DNA of 64,000 nucleotides from Burkholderia cepacia (GCF_001039005.1 NZ_LDWR01000004.1:62001-126000); one strand, 5' to 3'; positions 52,537-63,412 are shown, counted from the stretch's first letter. A program made the numbers and translations. The notes: generated by a model from the letters alone, not told the origin.

Positions 52537-53526
52537 TCAGGCGGCGCGGCGATGGCGCGCCATCGTGACGGCCGTGTCGAGCGCGGCAATCATGCTGCCC
52601 GGATCCGCGCGGCCCGTGCCGGCCAGATCGAGCGCGGTGCCGTGATCGACCGACGTACGGATGATCGGCAGCCCGAGCGTCACGTTGATGCCCTCGCCGA
52701 ACGTCGCATACTTCAGCACGGGCAAACCCTGGTCATGGAACATCGCGAGCACGCAATCGGCGTCCGCGAGATGGCGCGGCTGGAACAGCGTGTCGGCCGG
52801 ATACGGGCCGCGCGCGTCGATGCCCTGCGCTTGCGCGCGGGCCAGCGCCGGCGAGATCACGTCGATTTCCTCGCGGCCGAGATAACCGTTCTCGCCCGCG
52901 TGCGGGTTGAGCCCTGTCACGAGGATGCGCGGCGCGGCGAGACCGAAGTCGCGCCGCAGGTCGCGATCGATGATCGCGAGCGTCTCGACGAGCCCGTCGA
53001 TCGTCAGCGCGGCCGACACGTCCTTCAGCGGCAGGTGCGTCGTCGCGAGCGCGACGCGCAGCGGCTTGTCGCCGGTGCCCGCCAGCATCATCACGACACG
53101 CGGCGTATGCGTGCGTTCCGCCAGGTATTCGGTATGGCCGGTGAACGGCACGCCCGCATCGTTGATCGTGCTCTTCTGCAGCGGCGCGGTAACGATCGCG
53201 TCGTACCGGCCTGCCAGGGCGCCGTCGATCGCCGCGTCGAGCAGCCCGAGCACGTACCGGCCGTTCGCCGCGTCGAGCTTGCCCGCCTGAGCGGGAACGG
53301 CGAGCGCGCAATGCGCGACCGACACCTGCCCGCCGCCGGCAAGCGTGGTGCGGTCGGCGCCGACAGCTGCCGCACGCGTGTCGAGCAGCGCCGCATCGCC
53401 GAGCACGGTGAAATGCGCATCGGGCCAGCGCTGCGCGGCGTCACGCAGCGCCTGCACGGTCAGCTCCGGGCCGACTCCCGCGGGTTCGCCAGTCGTGATC
53501 GCGATCTGCAGCGCGGGCGTGGTCAT
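52537..53526 (-). CDS. pdxA: 4-hydroxythreonine-4-phosphate dehydrogenase
   Basis: A 329-residue enzyme of the DXP-dependent pyridoxal-phosphate pathway. It has [13 protein letters not shown] at the N-terminus, the metal-site [18 protein letters not shown] and the C-terminal [26 protein letters not shown], all typical of PdxA. It begins 11 bases after the surA stop and is cotranscribed with it. Confidence 0.97.
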   Translation of the reverse strand: MTTPALQIAITTGEPAGVGPELTVQALRDAAQRWPDAHFTVLGDAALLDTRAAAVGADRTTLAGGGQVSVAHCALAVPAQAGKLDAANGRYVLGLLDAAIDGALAGRYDAIVTAPLQKSTINDAGVPFTGHTEYLAERTHTPRVVMMLAGTGDKPLRVALATTHLPLKDVSAALTIDGLVETLAIIDRDLRRDFGLAAPRILVTGLNPHAGENGYLGREEIDVISPALARAQAQGIDARGPYPADTLFQPRHLADADCVLAMFHDQGLPVLKYATFGEGINVTLGLPIIRTSVDHGTALDLAGTGRADPGSMIAALDTAVTMARHRRAA

Positions 53527-53537
53527 CCGAAGCTCGC

Positions 53538-54896
53538 TCAGTTCGCCGGACCGGCGCCGCCGATCTTGTACTGAACGTACGACGAATCGCGCAGCTCGCG
53601 CAGCCAGTCGGCATATGCCTGCTCGGCCTTGCGCTGGCCGATCGCCTGACGCGCGATGTCCATCTGCTGCTGCACCGAGCCTTCCGCGTCGCGGCGGTTC
53701 AGCACCTGGATCAGGTGGTAGCCGTATTCGGTACGAATCGGCTGGCTGATCTGGCCGTCCTGCAAGTTGTTCATCGCACGCTCGAATTCCGGCACGGTCT
53801 CGCCCGGGCTGATCCAGCCGAGATCGCCGCCCTGCGACGCCGACCCGTCCTGCGAGTAGGTACGCGCGAACTTCGCGAAATCGCCACCGGCCTCGACCTG
53901 CTTGCGGATGTCGACCAGTTGCTGGCGCGCCTGGCCTTCCGACTTGCCTTCGCCCACGCGCAGCAGGATGTGGCGCACGTGCGTCTGGACGATCTTCGGC
54001 GCCGCGGCCGTCGCGCCCTGGCTCTGGCGGCGGTCGACGAGACGCACGATCTCGAAGCCGTCCGGCACGCGGATCAGCGTCGGGTTGACCTCGCCCGGGC
54101 GCAGCTTCGAGGCGGCATCGACGACTTCGGCCGGCAGCGTGCTCGGCGCCTTGAAGCCGAGATCACCGCCCTTCTTCGCGTCGTTCGCTTCCGAATTGTT
54201 CTTTGCGAGCCGCTCGAAATCGGCGCCCGACTTCGCCTGCTGCAGCAGCGCTTCGGCCTTCTTCTGCGCGACGTCGATGTCGGCCTGCGGCGCGTTGGTC
54301 GGCGCCTTGATGAAGATGTGCTGGAAGCGCAGGTCCTGCTGCTGGGCCGCGTTCGGCCCGCGCTGGCTCGCGATGTAGTTCGCGACTTCGGCGTCCGACA
54401 CGGTGATCTTGCCGTCGACCTCGCGCTCGCGCAGCTTCGACAGCATCAGCTCGGTACGCGCATCGCTCGTGAAGATGCTCCACGGCACGCCTTGCGCCTC
54501 GAGACGCGCGCGGTACTGGTCGAGCGTCATCCCGTTCGCTTGCGCGAGACGCTGCAGCGTGGACTGCACGGTCGCGTCGTCGATGCGGATCCCGTCGTCC
54601 TTGGCCTTCTGCACCTGGATCCGCTCGAGCACCATCTGGTTCAGCACCTGTGCGCGCAACTGGTCGTCAGGCGGCACCGGCGCGTTCTGCTGCTGCAGCC
54701 GGCGCGCGATCAGGCCGGCGCGCTGGTCGAGTTCGCGGCCCGTGATCACGTCGTTGTTGACGACCGCGACGACTTCGTCGGCGAGCTGCGCACCTTGCGA
54801 ACCGAGCGCCTGCGCCGCGGCCGGCGCGGCGGCGAGCAGCACGGCGGACGCGGCGAGGCTGGACACGACTGCCGCGAAACGAAGGTTTTTCTTCAT
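53538..54896 (-). CDS. surA: Periplasmic chaperone and peptidyl-prolyl isomerase SurA
   Basis: A 452-residue exported protein: a signal peptide (residues 1 to about 29, ending AAAQA), an N-terminal chaperone domain ([18 protein letters not shown] region), then two parvulin PPIC domains at about 190-290 and 315-415. It folds outer-membrane proteins such as LptD, encoded just upstream. The start is ATG at 54896; a GTG two codons earlier, with GGAG at closer spacing, is equally possible. Confidence 0.96.
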   Translation of the reverse strand: MKKNLRFAAVVSSLAASAVLLAAAPAAAQALGSQGAQLADEVVAVVNNDVITGRELDQRAGLIARRLQQQNAPVPPDDQLRAQVLNQMVLERIQVQKAKDDGIRIDDATVQSTLQRLAQANGMTLDQYRARLEAQGVPWSIFTSDARTELMLSKLREREVDGKITVSDAEVANYIASQRGPNAAQQQDLRFQHIFIKAPTNAPQADIDVAQKKAEALLQQAKSGADFERLAKNNSEANDAKKGGDLGFKAPSTLPAEVVDAASKLRPGEVNPTLIRVPDGFEIVRLVDRRQSQGATAAAPKIVQTHVRHILLRVGEGKSEGQARQQLVDIRKQVEAGGDFAKFARTYSQDGSASQGGDLGWISPGETVPEFERAMNNLQDGQISQPIRTEYGYHLIQVLNRRDAEGSVQQQMDIARQAIGQRKAEQAYADWLRELRDSSYVQYKIGGAGPAN

Positions 54897-54947
54897 TGCC
54901 ACTGAAACTCCATTGAAATCGTGCTGACCGGTGCAGACAAGCCGGCG

Positions 54948-57308
54948 TTACTCGTAGTTGCTGAAGCGAGACATCGGCGGCGGCGGCGACGGTAACGGCG
55001 TGTAGCCAGCCACCCCGGCGCGGAATGCGGACACGAGGCCGTTGTCGATGGTCGACAACCCCTTGAGCGTGAGCTGCATCATGAAACGCGTCGACGAACT
55101 CTGCTGTCCCGACGAATTGATGCCGTTCGCAGCCCGCTGCACGCCGACCCCGAGCGCCCAGCAATCCGCGTCGTATTGTAAGCCGAGCAGACCATCGACC
55201 ACGCGATCGCCGGCGAGATCGTAGTTGAAGCGGCCGATCGCATACAGGCGGCGCGTGAGCGGCCATTGCGCGGACACCAGGAACTGGTTGATCGGCAGAC
55301 CGTTGAGCGTGGGGGTCGCGCGCGTATAGCGGTAGCCGACGTTGATCACGCGGCGCTCGCCCGGGCTGTAACCGAAACCGATGCTCGACTTCGCGAGCTG
55401 GTTGTTGTTCTGGTTGTACTGGAACGCCGTCTCCGACATGAAGCCCGAGCCAAGCTTCAGCGAGGCGCCGACGATCAGGTCCGAGTGGCGCGCCTGCGCG
55501 GCGGTCTGGCCGGAATTCAGCGTGACGCGCTGATCGGCGAAGTAGTACTGCTGCGCGATCACGAAACGCGCACGCTCGTCGCCGGTGCGCGGGTCGATGA
55601 AGCGCGACGTGAGGCCGGCCGTGATCCGGTTCGCATCGGCGATCCGGTCGTTGCCGACGAACGTGTTCGGCTGGTAGATCTCCGCGAGGCCGAAGTCCGA
55701 TTCCGCAGTGTCGAACAGCGGCGCGTTCGACTGGTCGCGGTACGGTGTGTACACGTAGTACAGGCGCGGCTCGAGGGTCTGGATGAAGTCCTGGCCGAAC
55801 AGGTGAACCGAGCGGTCGAAGATCAGGCCCGTATCGAAGCTCACGGTCGGGATCGACTCGGTGAAGCGCTTCGGGCTGTTCGGCGTTTTCGACGACAGGT
55901 AGTTCAGGTCGTACGACGCGAAGTGGTACTGGACCTTCGGCACGACGAAGTAGCCGGGGCCGTACACGCCATACGCGATGTACGGGTTGAAGACGATCCG
56001 GTCGCCTTCGGTCGCATCGGCCGTCGTGATGCGGAACCGCGAATAGTCGGCTTCCGCACCGTAGTCGAAGCCGCCGACGTTGTACTTCGCGTACTTCACG
56101 TTCAACTGCGGCTCGCGGCTGTACGGCGCGGTCGACTGTGGCAGCGTCTGCCAGTGCTGGTAGCGCGCGAGCACCGACCACGGGCCGTTGTTATACGTGA
56201 GGCCCGCTTCCTGCTGGTACAGCGTCTGCGTCCCGTTGATGAACTGGTTCGACGAACCGAGATCTTCGGGATAGGTGTTGTCCGAGACCTTGTTGTAGTA
56301 GACGTAGCCGCCGAAACCGCCGCCGAAGTTCTGCTGGTGCTGCCAGTAGATCGCGTAGCGGTTGCGGTGCGCGAGCCGGTCATCCGGCAGGTAATTGGCC
56401 GTAAACGTGCCCGAATACGACGGCGACAGGTAGCGGAACGTCGCCTCGGCCATCACGCCGCGCCGCGAGATGATGCGCGGCGTGAGCGTCAGGTCGCGGT
56501 TCGGCGCGATGTTGAAGTAGTACGGCAGCGTCAGCTCGAACCCGTTGCTCGAGTTCACCGAGAACGTCGGCGGCAGCAGGCCGCTGCGCCGCTCGCCCGA
56601 CAGCGGGAACGTCATCCACGGGCTCGCGAAGATCGGCACGCCCTGGAAGAACAGCACGCTGTTGCGCACGGAGCCTTCGTCGGCACCCGTATCGAAGTCG
56701 AAGCGGCTGCCCTTGATGTACCACGCGGGGTTCGTCGAGCACTGGCACGCGGTGTAGGTGCCGTTGAAGAACACCGAGCGCTCGTTGTCGAGCATGTCGG
56801 CGCGCTCCGCGCTGCCCGACCCGCCCGTCATGTTGAAGTGATACTTCGGCGCCGTCATGAAACCCTGGTTCGCCTCGATCTTCAGATGCGCCTCGGGGCC
56901 GACGAACGACGTGCCGGAATTGAATACCCTGACCTGGCCGTACGCATCGGCCATGTCGGTATCCTGATCGTAGTGGATCGCGTCGGCCTTCACGATGGCC
57001 TCACCGCGCCGCAGTTCGGCCGAACCCTTCGCGGCAAGATCCTGCTCGGCCGTGCCGCTCGTGTGGTCGGCGATCACGAAGGCGGCCGGCTTCGCGCCGT
57101 CCTTCAGCGGATGATCCTCGAGTTGGGGTGCGAGACGCAGATCCCACGGCGAGTCGAGCGGCTGCGGCTGAGCGGCCGCACCCGACAGCTGCGCGTACGA
57201 CACGGCCGGCACGAGGCCGGGCACGGCCAGGAGCGCGAGCGCGAGCCGCCGTTTGCGCGGCGCCCCGTCACCGGGGAAAACATTCGGGAATAGCGGTTTG
57301 GGCGGCAT
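54948..57308 (-). CDS. lptD: LPS assembly outer-membrane protein LptD
   Basis: A 786-residue outer-membrane protein. A signal peptide (ending VSYAQ) leads to a periplasmic OstA-like jellyroll (about residues 80-220) and a large beta barrel with many alternating aromatic strands to the C-terminus. It inserts lipopolysaccharide into the outer leaflet together with LptE. Cysteines occur as CQC near residue 185 and singly near the C-terminus (DADCWAL), fewer than in E. coli LptD, so disulfide pairing may differ. It is the first gene of the operon with surA. Confidence 0.96.
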   Translation of the reverse strand: MPPKPLFPNVFPGDGAPRKRRLALALLAVPGLVPAVSYAQLSGAAAQPQPLDSPWDLRLAPQLEDHPLKDGAKPAAFVIADHTSGTAEQDLAAKGSAELRRGEAIVKADAIHYDQDTDMADAYGQVRVFNSGTSFVGPEAHLKIEANQGFMTAPKYHFNMTGGSGSAERADMLDNERSVFFNGTYTACQCSTNPAWYIKGSRFDFDTGADEGSVRNSVLFFQGVPIFASPWMTFPLSGERRSGLLPPTFSVNSSNGFELTLPYYFNIAPNRDLTLTPRIISRRGVMAEATFRYLSPSYSGTFTANYLPDDRLAHRNRYAIYWQHQQNFGGGFGGYVYYNKVSDNTYPEDLGSSNQFINGTQTLYQQEAGLTYNNGPWSVLARYQHWQTLPQSTAPYSREPQLNVKYAKYNVGGFDYGAEADYSRFRITTADATEGDRIVFNPYIAYGVYGPGYFVVPKVQYHFASYDLNYLSSKTPNSPKRFTESIPTVSFDTGLIFDRSVHLFGQDFIQTLEPRLYYVYTPYRDQSNAPLFDTAESDFGLAEIYQPNTFVGNDRIADANRITAGLTSRFIDPRTGDERARFVIAQQYYFADQRVTLNSGQTAAQARHSDLIVGASLKLGSGFMSETAFQYNQNNNQLAKSSIGFGYSPGERRVINVGYRYTRATPTLNGLPINQFLVSAQWPLTRRLYAIGRFNYDLAGDRVVDGLLGLQYDADCWALGVGVQRAANGINSSGQQSSSTRFMMQLTLKGLSTIDNGLVSAFRAGVAGYTPLPSPPPPMSRFSNYE

Positions 57309-57520
57309 CTATCGTTTGGCGAATCGCCCCTTGTCAACCGCGCCTTCACGCACGGCGGGCCGCGCCGTCGAACCGCGACTGCGGCTGAGCGCAAACCGGG
57401 GAGGCGATCGGGCGGACGGCGCGACAGGCGGCGGGCCTGCACGGCGGAAGCTGACGCGGGGCGCGTCAAAAAAGTCGTGGGGTATTATATGGCAAGACGT
57501 TCTCCCCTCCCCCGAGTTTC

Positions 57521-58570
57521 ATGACGCCCCCATCCGCCGCATCCCAGCCCGACGCCCGCCTCGAAGCGCTCACCGCGTGGCTGCACCCGCTCGCCGAGCG
57601 CTACGCCCTCGACCTGTCGACCCTCGCGCCGGCGTCGTCGGACGCCAGTTTCCGCCGTTATTTCCGTGTTGCATCGGCCACGAGCCCCGGCGGCACGCTG
57701 ATCGCCGTCGACGCGCCGCCGCCCGAGAAGTGCCGCGAATTCGTCCAGGTCGCGCAATTGCTCGCCGCGGCCGGCGATCACGTGCCGGACGTGCTGGCCC
57801 ACGATTTCGACGCGGGCTTCATGCTCGTGACGGACCTCGGCCGCACGTCGTACATCTCGGTGCTCGATCCGGCCGACCCGGCCGCCGCGAAGCCGCTGAT
57901 GCGCGACGCGCTCGACGCGCTGATCCGCTTCCAGCTCACGTCGAAGCCCGACGTGCTGCCGCCGTTCGACGAGGCGTTCCTGCGCCGCGAAATGGAGTTG
58001 ATGCCCGAGTGGTACGTCGGCCGCCACCTCGGCAAGCCCGTCACCGATGCGATGCGCGGCACGCTCGACCGCACCTTCGCGCTGCTGGTCGCCAGCGCGC
58101 ACGCGCAGCCGCAGGGTTTCATGCTGCGCGACTTCATGCCGCGCAACCTGATGGTCTGCGAGCCGAACCCGGGCGTGCTCGACTTCCAGGACGCCGTCTA
58201 CGGGCCGCTGACGTACGACGTCGTGTCGCTGCTGCGCGACGCGTTCATCAGTTGGGACGAGGAGTTCGAGCTCGACTGCTTCGCGTACTACTGGGAAAAG
58301 GCGAAAAAGGCCGGCCTGCCGGTCGACCCCGATTTCGGCGAGTTCTTCCGCCAGCTCGAATGGATGGGCCTGCAGCGCCACATCAAGGTTCTCGGCCTGT
58401 TCGCACGCATCAATTACCGCGACGGCAAGCCGCACTACCTGAACGACCTGCCGCGCTTCATTACGTATGCGCGCAAGGTCGCGCTGCGCTACCGCCCGCT
58501 CGTGCCGTTCGCGAAGCTGCTCGACGAGCTCGAGGGCAACGCACCGGCCGACGTCGGCTATACGTTCTGA
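57521..58570 (+). CDS. amgK: N-acetylmuramate/N-acetylglucosamine kinase, AmgK-type phosphotransferase
   Basis: A 349-residue protein of the aminoglycoside-phosphotransferase fold. The catalytic loop reads MLRDFMPRNLMV near residues 203-214 and the metal-binding segment LDFQDAVYGPLTYDVVSLLRD near 224-244. With the nucleotidyltransferase gene 31 bases downstream it matches the AmgK-MurU pair, which phosphorylates MurNAc at C1 for peptidoglycan recycling and bypasses MurA. It is divergent from lptD; a TATTAT box lies at 57483-57488. Confidence 0.93.
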   Translation: MTPPSAASQPDARLEALTAWLHPLAERYALDLSTLAPASSDASFRRYFRVASATSPGGTLIAVDAPPPEKCREFVQVAQLLAAAGDHVPDVLAHDFDAGFMLVTDLGRTSYISVLDPADPAAAKPLMRDALDALIRFQLTSKPDVLPPFDEAFLRREMELMPEWYVGRHLGKPVTDAMRGTLDRTFALLVASAHAQPQGFMLRDFMPRNLMVCEPNPGVLDFQDAVYGPLTYDVVSLLRDAFISWDEEFELDCFAYYWEKAKKAGLPVDPDFGEFFRQLEWMGLQRHIKVLGLFARINYRDGKPHYLNDLPRFITYARKVALRYRPLVPFAKLLDELEGNAPADVGYTF

Positions 58571-58601
58571 CCGTCCCGACCGACCCGACACCCAGCCGAA
58601 C

Positions 58602-59321
58602 ATGAGCGACACCCTGACCACGGCGATGATCTTCGCCGCCGGGCGCGGCGAACGGATGCGCCCGCTGACCGACACCCGCCCGAAGCCGCTGCTCGAAGCG
58701 GGCGGCAAGCCGCTGATCGTGTGGCAGATCGAAGCGCTCGCGCGTGCGGGCATCGAGACGATCGTGATCAACCACGCATGGCTCGGCGAGCGGATCGAGG
58801 CCGCGCTCGGCGACGGTTCGCGCTGGGGCGTGCGGATTGCGTATTCGGCCGAGGGCGACGCGCTGGAGACCGCCGGCGGGATTGCGCAGGCGCTCCCGCT
58901 GCTGGAGCGCGACGGACGGTCGACGGTGTTCGTCGCGGTGGCCGGCGACGTGTTCGCCGAGTTCGATTACGGCAGGCTCGCCGTCCGTGCAGCACACATG
59001 TCGGCGCTCGACGCGCCCGCAATGCATCTCGTGATGGTGCCGAATCCGCCGTTCCATCCGTCCGGCGACTTCGTGCTCGGTGGCGACGGGCGCCTGTCGC
59101 TCGACGGCGGCGAGCGCGTTACGTTCGGCAGCATCGGCCTGTACGACTCGCGCATGTTCCGCGATCTCGCACCCGGCACGCGACGCGCACTGACGCCGTA
59201 CTTCCGCGCGACGATCGAAGCCGGCCGCGCGAGCGGCGAACTGTACGAAGGCATCTGGGAGAACGTCGGCACGCCCGCGCAGCTCGGCGAGCTCGACGCG
59301 CGGCTGCGCGCCGCGGGCTGA
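58602..59321 (+). CDS. murU: N-acetylmuramate alpha-1-phosphate uridylyltransferase
   Basis: A 239-residue nucleotidyltransferase. The pyrophosphorylase signature FAAGRGERMRPLTDTRPKPLL is at residues 11-31 and GDVFAEFD near 113 carries the metal-binding acid. It makes UDP-MurNAc from MurNAc 1-phosphate, completing the AmgK route. The ATG at 58602 lies 31 bases after amgK. Confidence 0.93.
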   Translation: MSDTLTTAMIFAAGRGERMRPLTDTRPKPLLEAGGKPLIVWQIEALARAGIETIVINHAWLGERIEAALGDGSRWGVRIAYSAEGDALETAGGIAQALPLLERDGRSTVFVAVAGDVFAEFDYGRLAVRAAHMSALDAPAMHLVMVPNPPFHPSGDFVLGGDGRLSLDGGERVTFGSIGLYDSRMFRDLAPGTRRALTPYFRATIEAGRASGELYEGIWENVGTPAQLGELDARLRAAG

Positions 59322-59415
59322 CCGAACGACGGACGGTCCGGCACGGCACCGCCCGCCCCCCCTTCCGGCAGACCGTCGCCTGCCTGCCGCGCGCCACGGC
59401 GCGCAGCCCCGCCGC

Positions 59416-61287
59416 TTACGCGGCCTCGGCCTCTTCGCCGCCCGCCGCCGCGCGCTGCTGCTGCAGCGCCCACATCTGGGCATACAGCCCGTCCGCGCGC
59501 ACGAGTTCGTCGTGCGTGCCGCGCTCGACGATCCGCCCGTGATCCATCACCAGGATCTGCTGCGCGTGCACGACCGTCGACAGCCGGTGCGCGATCACGA
59601 GCGTCGTGCGATGCCGCGCGATCTGGTCGAGCTCGTGCTGGATCGCGCGTTCCGAGCGCGAATCGAGCGCCGACGTCGCCTCGTCGAACAGCAGGACCGG
59701 CGGATCCTTCAGCAGCGTGCGCGCGATCGCGACGCGCTGCTTCTCGCCGCCCGACAGCTTCAGCCCGCGCTCGCCGACCGGCGTGTCATAACCCTTCGGC
59801 AAGCTTTCGATGAAATCGTGGATGTGCGCGGCGCGCGCGGCCGCGACCACCTCGTCGCGAGTCGCGGTCGGCCGGCCGTACGCGATGTTGTAGTAGATCG
59901 AATCGTTGAACAGCACGGTGTCCTGCGGCACGATCCCGATCGATGCGCGCAGCGAGTCCTGCGTGACGTCGCGGATATCCTGGCCGTCGATCCGGATCGC
60001 GCCACCCGCCTGCCGGTCGAGATCGTAGAAGCGGAACAGCAGCCGCGACAGCGTCGACTTCCCGGAGCCGCTGTGGCCGACCACCGCGGTCGTCGTGCCC
60101 GCGTCGATCGTGAACGTCACGTCGTGCAGGATCTGCCGCGCCGGCTCGTACGCGAAGTTCACGTGCTCGAAGCGCACCTGTGCACCGGCCACCGTGAGCG
60201 GTCGCGCATCGGGCAAGTCCGCGACTTCCTTCGCGGACGACAGCAGCCCGAACATCCGGTCCATGTCGGTGAGGCTCTGCTTCAGCTCGCGATAGACGAC
60301 GCCGAGAAAATTCAGCGGAATGTAGAGCTGCAGCATGAACGTGTTGATCAGCACGAGATCGCCGAGCGTCAGCTTGCCCGCGAGCACGCCCTGCGTCGCG
60401 CGCCACAGAATCAGCACGAGCCCCGTGCCGATGATCGCCTGCTGGCCGAAGTTCAGCACCGACAGCGAATTCTGCGAGCGGATCGCGGCCTTCCGGTAGC
60501 GCTTCAGGTTCTCGTCGTAGCGCTGCGCTTCCCACTCCTCGTTGCCGAAGTACTTCACCGTCTCGTAGTTGATCAGCGAATCGATCGCCCGCGAGTTCGC
60601 GCGCGAGTCGAGCTCGTTCATCGTGCGGCGGAAGTGCGTGCGCCAGTTGGTGACCTTCACGGTGAACACGATGTACGTGGCCAGCGCCGCGAACGTCACG
60701 TACGCGTAATAGGCCTCGTACTTGACCACGAAGAAACCGAGCACGAGCCCGACCTCGACGAGCGTCGGCAGGATGCTGTACAGCGAATAGGAAATCAGTT
60801 GCTGGATGCCGCGCGTGCCGCGCTCGATGTCGCGCGACATGCCGCCCGTCTGGCGTTCGAGATGGAAGCGCAGCGACAGCCCGTGCAGGTGCCTGAACAC
60901 CTGCAGCGCGAGCTGGCGCACCGCGCTCTCGGTGACCTTCGAGAACAGGATCTCGCGCAGTTCGGTAAACAGCGACGTCGACAGCCGGACGAGCGCATAC
61001 GCGATGACCAGCAGCCCGACGCCGCCCGCGAGCACGATGCCGGCCGACTGTTCGGCGCGGCCGAGCGCGGTGAGCTGCTGCACGGACGACAGGTGGTCGA
61101 CGATGCGCTTCATCACGACCGGCACGCCAAGGTTGGCGACCTTCGCGCCGATCAGGCAGCCGAGCGCAAGCGCGACGCGCCATTTGTAGGTGGCCAGATA
61201 CGGCAGCAGCGACCGGATGGTCTGCCAGTCGTTGCGGGGCCCGGTCGAAGCCGGCGCGGGCTCACCGGAAGCAGGAAATCGGCGCAT
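59416..61287 (-). CDS. ABC exporter, ATM1/HMT1 type (fused membrane and ATPase domains)
   Basis: A 623-residue half transporter. Six membrane segments at about residues 40-330 precede an ATPase domain with Walker A VGHSGSGKSTL near 418-428, signature LSGGEKQR near 522 and Walker B VLLFDEATSALD near 545. Membrane-domain phrases (TEVGL-like, RSQNSLSVLNFGQQAIIGTGL) fit the ATM1 family that exports glutathione-linked sulfur or metal compounds. It acts as a homodimer in the inner membrane. Confidence 0.93.
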   Translation of the reverse strand: MRRFPASGEPAPASTGPRNDWQTIRSLLPYLATYKWRVALALGCLIGAKVANLGVPVVMKRIVDHLSSVQQLTALGRAEQSAGIVLAGGVGLLVIAYALVRLSTSLFTELREILFSKVTESAVRQLALQVFRHLHGLSLRFHLERQTGGMSRDIERGTRGIQQLISYSLYSILPTLVEVGLVLGFFVVKYEAYYAYVTFAALATYIVFTVKVTNWRTHFRRTMNELDSRANSRAIDSLINYETVKYFGNEEWEAQRYDENLKRYRKAAIRSQNSLSVLNFGQQAIIGTGLVLILWRATQGVLAGKLTLGDLVLINTFMLQLYIPLNFLGVVYRELKQSLTDMDRMFGLLSSAKEVADLPDARPLTVAGAQVRFEHVNFAYEPARQILHDVTFTIDAGTTTAVVGHSGSGKSTLSRLLFRFYDLDRQAGGAIRIDGQDIRDVTQDSLRASIGIVPQDTVLFNDSIYYNIAYGRPTATRDEVVAAARAAHIHDFIESLPKGYDTPVGERGLKLSGGEKQRVAIARTLLKDPPVLLFDEATSALDSRSERAIQHELDQIARHRTTLVIAHRLSTVVHAQQILVMDHGRIVERGTHDELVRADGLYAQMWALQQQRAAAGGEEAEAA

Positions 61288-61462
61288 GGGGGGAAGGATC
61301 GGCGGCTGGGCCGGACGCGTGCATCGGCGGCCGGCTCGCCCGCTTTCTCGTACAATTTGCGAACGTTGTATTGTCGCAGAAGCCGCTTCGCGCCGCTGCC
61401 GGCGGCCTCGCCGGCCAGCCTGCGCGCGGCGGCGTATTTATTACAGGATGAAAGCCCCCGCC

Positions 61463-61858
61463 ATGACCGATTCGACCCTCGACCTCCCGCAAATGCAGCC
61501 CGCGCTGCGCGTCGTCCCGCAACCGCACGACGCGAACGTCCACGGCGACGTGTTCGGCGGCTGGATCATGTCGCAGGTCGACATCGCCGGCTCGATTCCC
61601 GCGAGCCAGCGCGCGAACGGCCGCGTCGCGACGGTCGCGGTCAACTCGTTCGTGTTCAAGCAGCCGGTGTTCGTCGGCGATCTGCTGAGCTTCTACGCGA
61701 CCATCACGCGTACCGGCAACACGTCGATCACGGTCGACGTCGAGGTGTACGCGCAGCGCATGCGCCTGATGGGCGAAGTCGTGAAGGTCACCGAAGCGAC
61801 GCTCACGTACGTCGCGACCGGCCCGGACCGCAAGCCGCGGCAACTGCCGCCGCTCTGA
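61463..61858 (+). CDS. Acyl-CoA thioesterase, YciA type
   Basis: A 131-residue hotdog-fold enzyme, the same size as E. coli YciA. NVHGDVFGGWIMSQVDIAGSI is the conserved region with the catalytic Asp, followed by RVATVAVNSFVFKQPVFVGDLLSFYA. It hydrolyses a range of acyl-CoAs in the cytoplasm. An ATG five codons earlier (61448) is an alternative start; the ribosome site for either is weak. It is divergent from the ABC exporter. Confidence 0.93.
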   Translation: MTDSTLDLPQMQPALRVVPQPHDANVHGDVFGGWIMSQVDIAGSIPASQRANGRVATVAVNSFVFKQPVFVGDLLSFYATITRTGNTSITVDVEVYAQRMRLMGEVVKVTEATLTYVATGPDRKPRQLPPL

Positions 61859-61884
61859 CGGGCGAGCGCCGCGCCGCGGCGCGG

Positions 61885-61914
61885 CTGACGGCCACGTCAG
61901 TGCGTGGCCGTCAG
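61885..61914. terminator. 12-bp perfect hairpin between converging genes
   Basis: CTGACGGCCACG (61885-61896) and CGTGGCCGTCAG (61903-61914) are separated by six bases. The right arm encodes the last codons of the nitrate-reductase-associated gene, and the loop holds its stop. No U tract follows, so terminator function is only likely. Confidence 0.55.
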
Positions 61915-62379
61915 CCCGAACTCCCGCATCGCGGGCAGGAAATCGTGATTCAGCTTCGGCTTGCGCGACAGCTTCACCAGCACGTAGCGCTGGAACGGCG
62001 CGAGCCGCTGCCACTGCGCGAGCGCAGGCGCCGACAGCCCGGCCAGCGCGCTCTGCTGCACGAGCGACTCCGGCACCGTATCGACGGCGCGCCAGGTCGG
62101 CCGCTCGTCCGGCTGGAACCATGACGGTTCCAGATCGGCATGCGTGCGCAGCATCTCGAACAGCGCATGATCGAAGTTGGGCTCGATCGCGGTGTCGTCG
62201 TCGGCCGGAAAGCGCGCGAGCAGCTTGCGGTCCTCGAGCGGCAGCAGTTGCCATTGCTCGAGTGAAATCCGCAAACCGAAACGGTCGAGGTTGAAACGCA
62301 CGATCATCGGGATGTACGTGAAGTTTTCCGACGAATCGTGTTCGAAATTGAATAGCAACGGAGCGTCGCTGAGTCCCAT
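61897..62379 (-). CDS. Nitrate-reductase-associated conserved protein
   Basis: A 160-residue protein matching the family annotated as conserved nitrate-reductase-associated proteins: FNFEHDSSENFTYIPMIVRFNLDRFGLRISLEQWQLLPLEDRKLL covers the family core. Its role is unknown; members often lie near nitrate-assimilation or molybdoenzyme genes. Here fdhD is divergent from it with a 121-bp gap. No nitrate reductase gene is in the window. Confidence 0.85.
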   Translation of the reverse strand: MGLSDAPLLFNFEHDSSENFTYIPMIVRFNLDRFGLRISLEQWQLLPLEDRKLLARFPADDDTAIEPNFDHALFEMLRTHADLEPSWFQPDERPTWRAVDTVPESLVQQSALAGLSAPALAQWQRLAPFQRYVLVKLSRKPKLNHDFLPAMREFGLTATH

Positions 62380-62500
62380 GGTCGTTACCTGACTTGGCGG
62401 ATGCCGGCGCGGCCGGCCTGCCTGAGGTATTTTAGAACCTCTGCACGCGGGCGGCGGACACGATTGTCGCCGGCCGCGCTTCGAATCAACGGGAGTGCTC

Positions 62501-63361
62501 GTGAATCCGACCAAGATCGATCAACCGCGCGACGAACCGCGCGACGAACCGGGCGCCGAACCGCGCGGCGCGATCGAACTGTCCGTGAGCCGCACGCGCG
62601 GCGGCACCGTCGAAACCGCGCACGACTACGTCGGCCAGGAATGGCCGGTCGCACTCGTCTTCAACGGCATCTCGCACGCGGTGATGATGTGTACGCCATG
62701 CGACCTCGAAGCGTTCGCGGTCGGTTTCGCGATCTCGGAAGGCATCGTCGCGCGCGGCAGCGACATCAAGGACATCGAGGTGATCCTGCATATCGACGCA
62801 CCGCTGCCGCACGCGGAAGTGCACCTGGAAGTCGTCCAGCAGGCGTTCGCGGCGCTGAAGGACCGGCGCCGCGCGCTCGCGGGGCGCACCGGCTGCGGCG
62901 TGTGCGGGATCGAAAGCATCGATTTGCTCGACCTCGCGCCCGAACGCGTGCCCGACACGGGCTTTCTCACACGCCTCGCGCCCGACGCGCTGGCACACGC
63001 GGCGCAGGCGCTGCCGGCCCACCAGGCGCTCACGCAGCTCACGGGCGGCCTGCATGCGGCCGCGTGGTGCGACGCAACAGGCGCGATCCGGACGGCGTTC
63101 GAGGACGTCGGCCGCCACAACGCGCTGGACAAGCTGATCGGCTCGCTCGTGCTGTCGCGCGCCGACACGACCGACGGCTTCGTGTTCCTGTCGAGCCGCG
63201 CCAGCTACGAGCTCGTGCGCAAGGCCGCACGGGTCGGCATCCCGCTGGTCGCGACGATCTCCGCGCCGTCATCGCTCGCGATCGACATCGCGAAGGCGGC
63301 CGGTTTGCGGCTCGTCAGCTTCTGCCGCGAAACCGGCCACGTCGACTACGGCACGGCCTGA
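62501..63361 (+). CDS. fdhD: Formate dehydrogenase accessory sulfurtransferase
   Basis: A 286-residue FdhD, which inserts sulfur into the molybdenum cofactor of formate dehydrogenase. The functional cysteine pair is in GRTGCGVCGIES near residue 129, and FEDVGRHNALDKLIG near 200 is the conserved nucleotide-binding part. An acidic Asp/Glu/Pro repeat (PRDEPRDEPGAEP) lies near the N-terminus. The start is GTG at 62501 with GGGAG upstream; a GTG six bases earlier overlaps that site. Confidence 0.95.
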   Translation: MNPTKIDQPRDEPRDEPGAEPRGAIELSVSRTRGGTVETAHDYVGQEWPVALVFNGISHAVMMCTPCDLEAFAVGFAISEGIVARGSDIKDIEVILHIDAPLPHAEVHLEVVQQAFAALKDRRRALAGRTGCGVCGIESIDLLDLAPERVPDTGFLTRLAPDALAHAAQALPAHQALTQLTGGLHAAAWCDATGAIRTAFEDVGRHNALDKLIGSLVLSRADTTDGFVFLSSRASYELVRKAARVGIPLVATISAPSSLAIDIAKAAGLRLVSFCRETGHVDYGTA

Positions 63362-63377
63362 TCGCAAGGGCGGGATC

Positions 63378-63401
63378 GCGCCGGTAAGCCACCGCCGGCG
63401 C
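63378..63401. terminator. Weak hairpin between fdhD and the enoyl-CoA hydratase gene
   Basis: GCGCCGG (63378-63384) and CCGGCGC (63395-63401) with a 10-base loop, between converging genes; no U tract. Confidence 0.4.
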
Positions 63402-63412
63402 GGCCTGCTCCG

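Noticed and set aside
55266-57293. A 675-codon plus-strand frame opposite lptD
   Set aside because: Shadow of the lptD barrel; low-complexity Arg/Val composition.
59512-62124. An 870-codon plus-strand frame opposite the ABC exporter
   Set aside because: Antisense to conserved Walker and signature motifs; it runs on into the thioesterase gene in the wrong frame.
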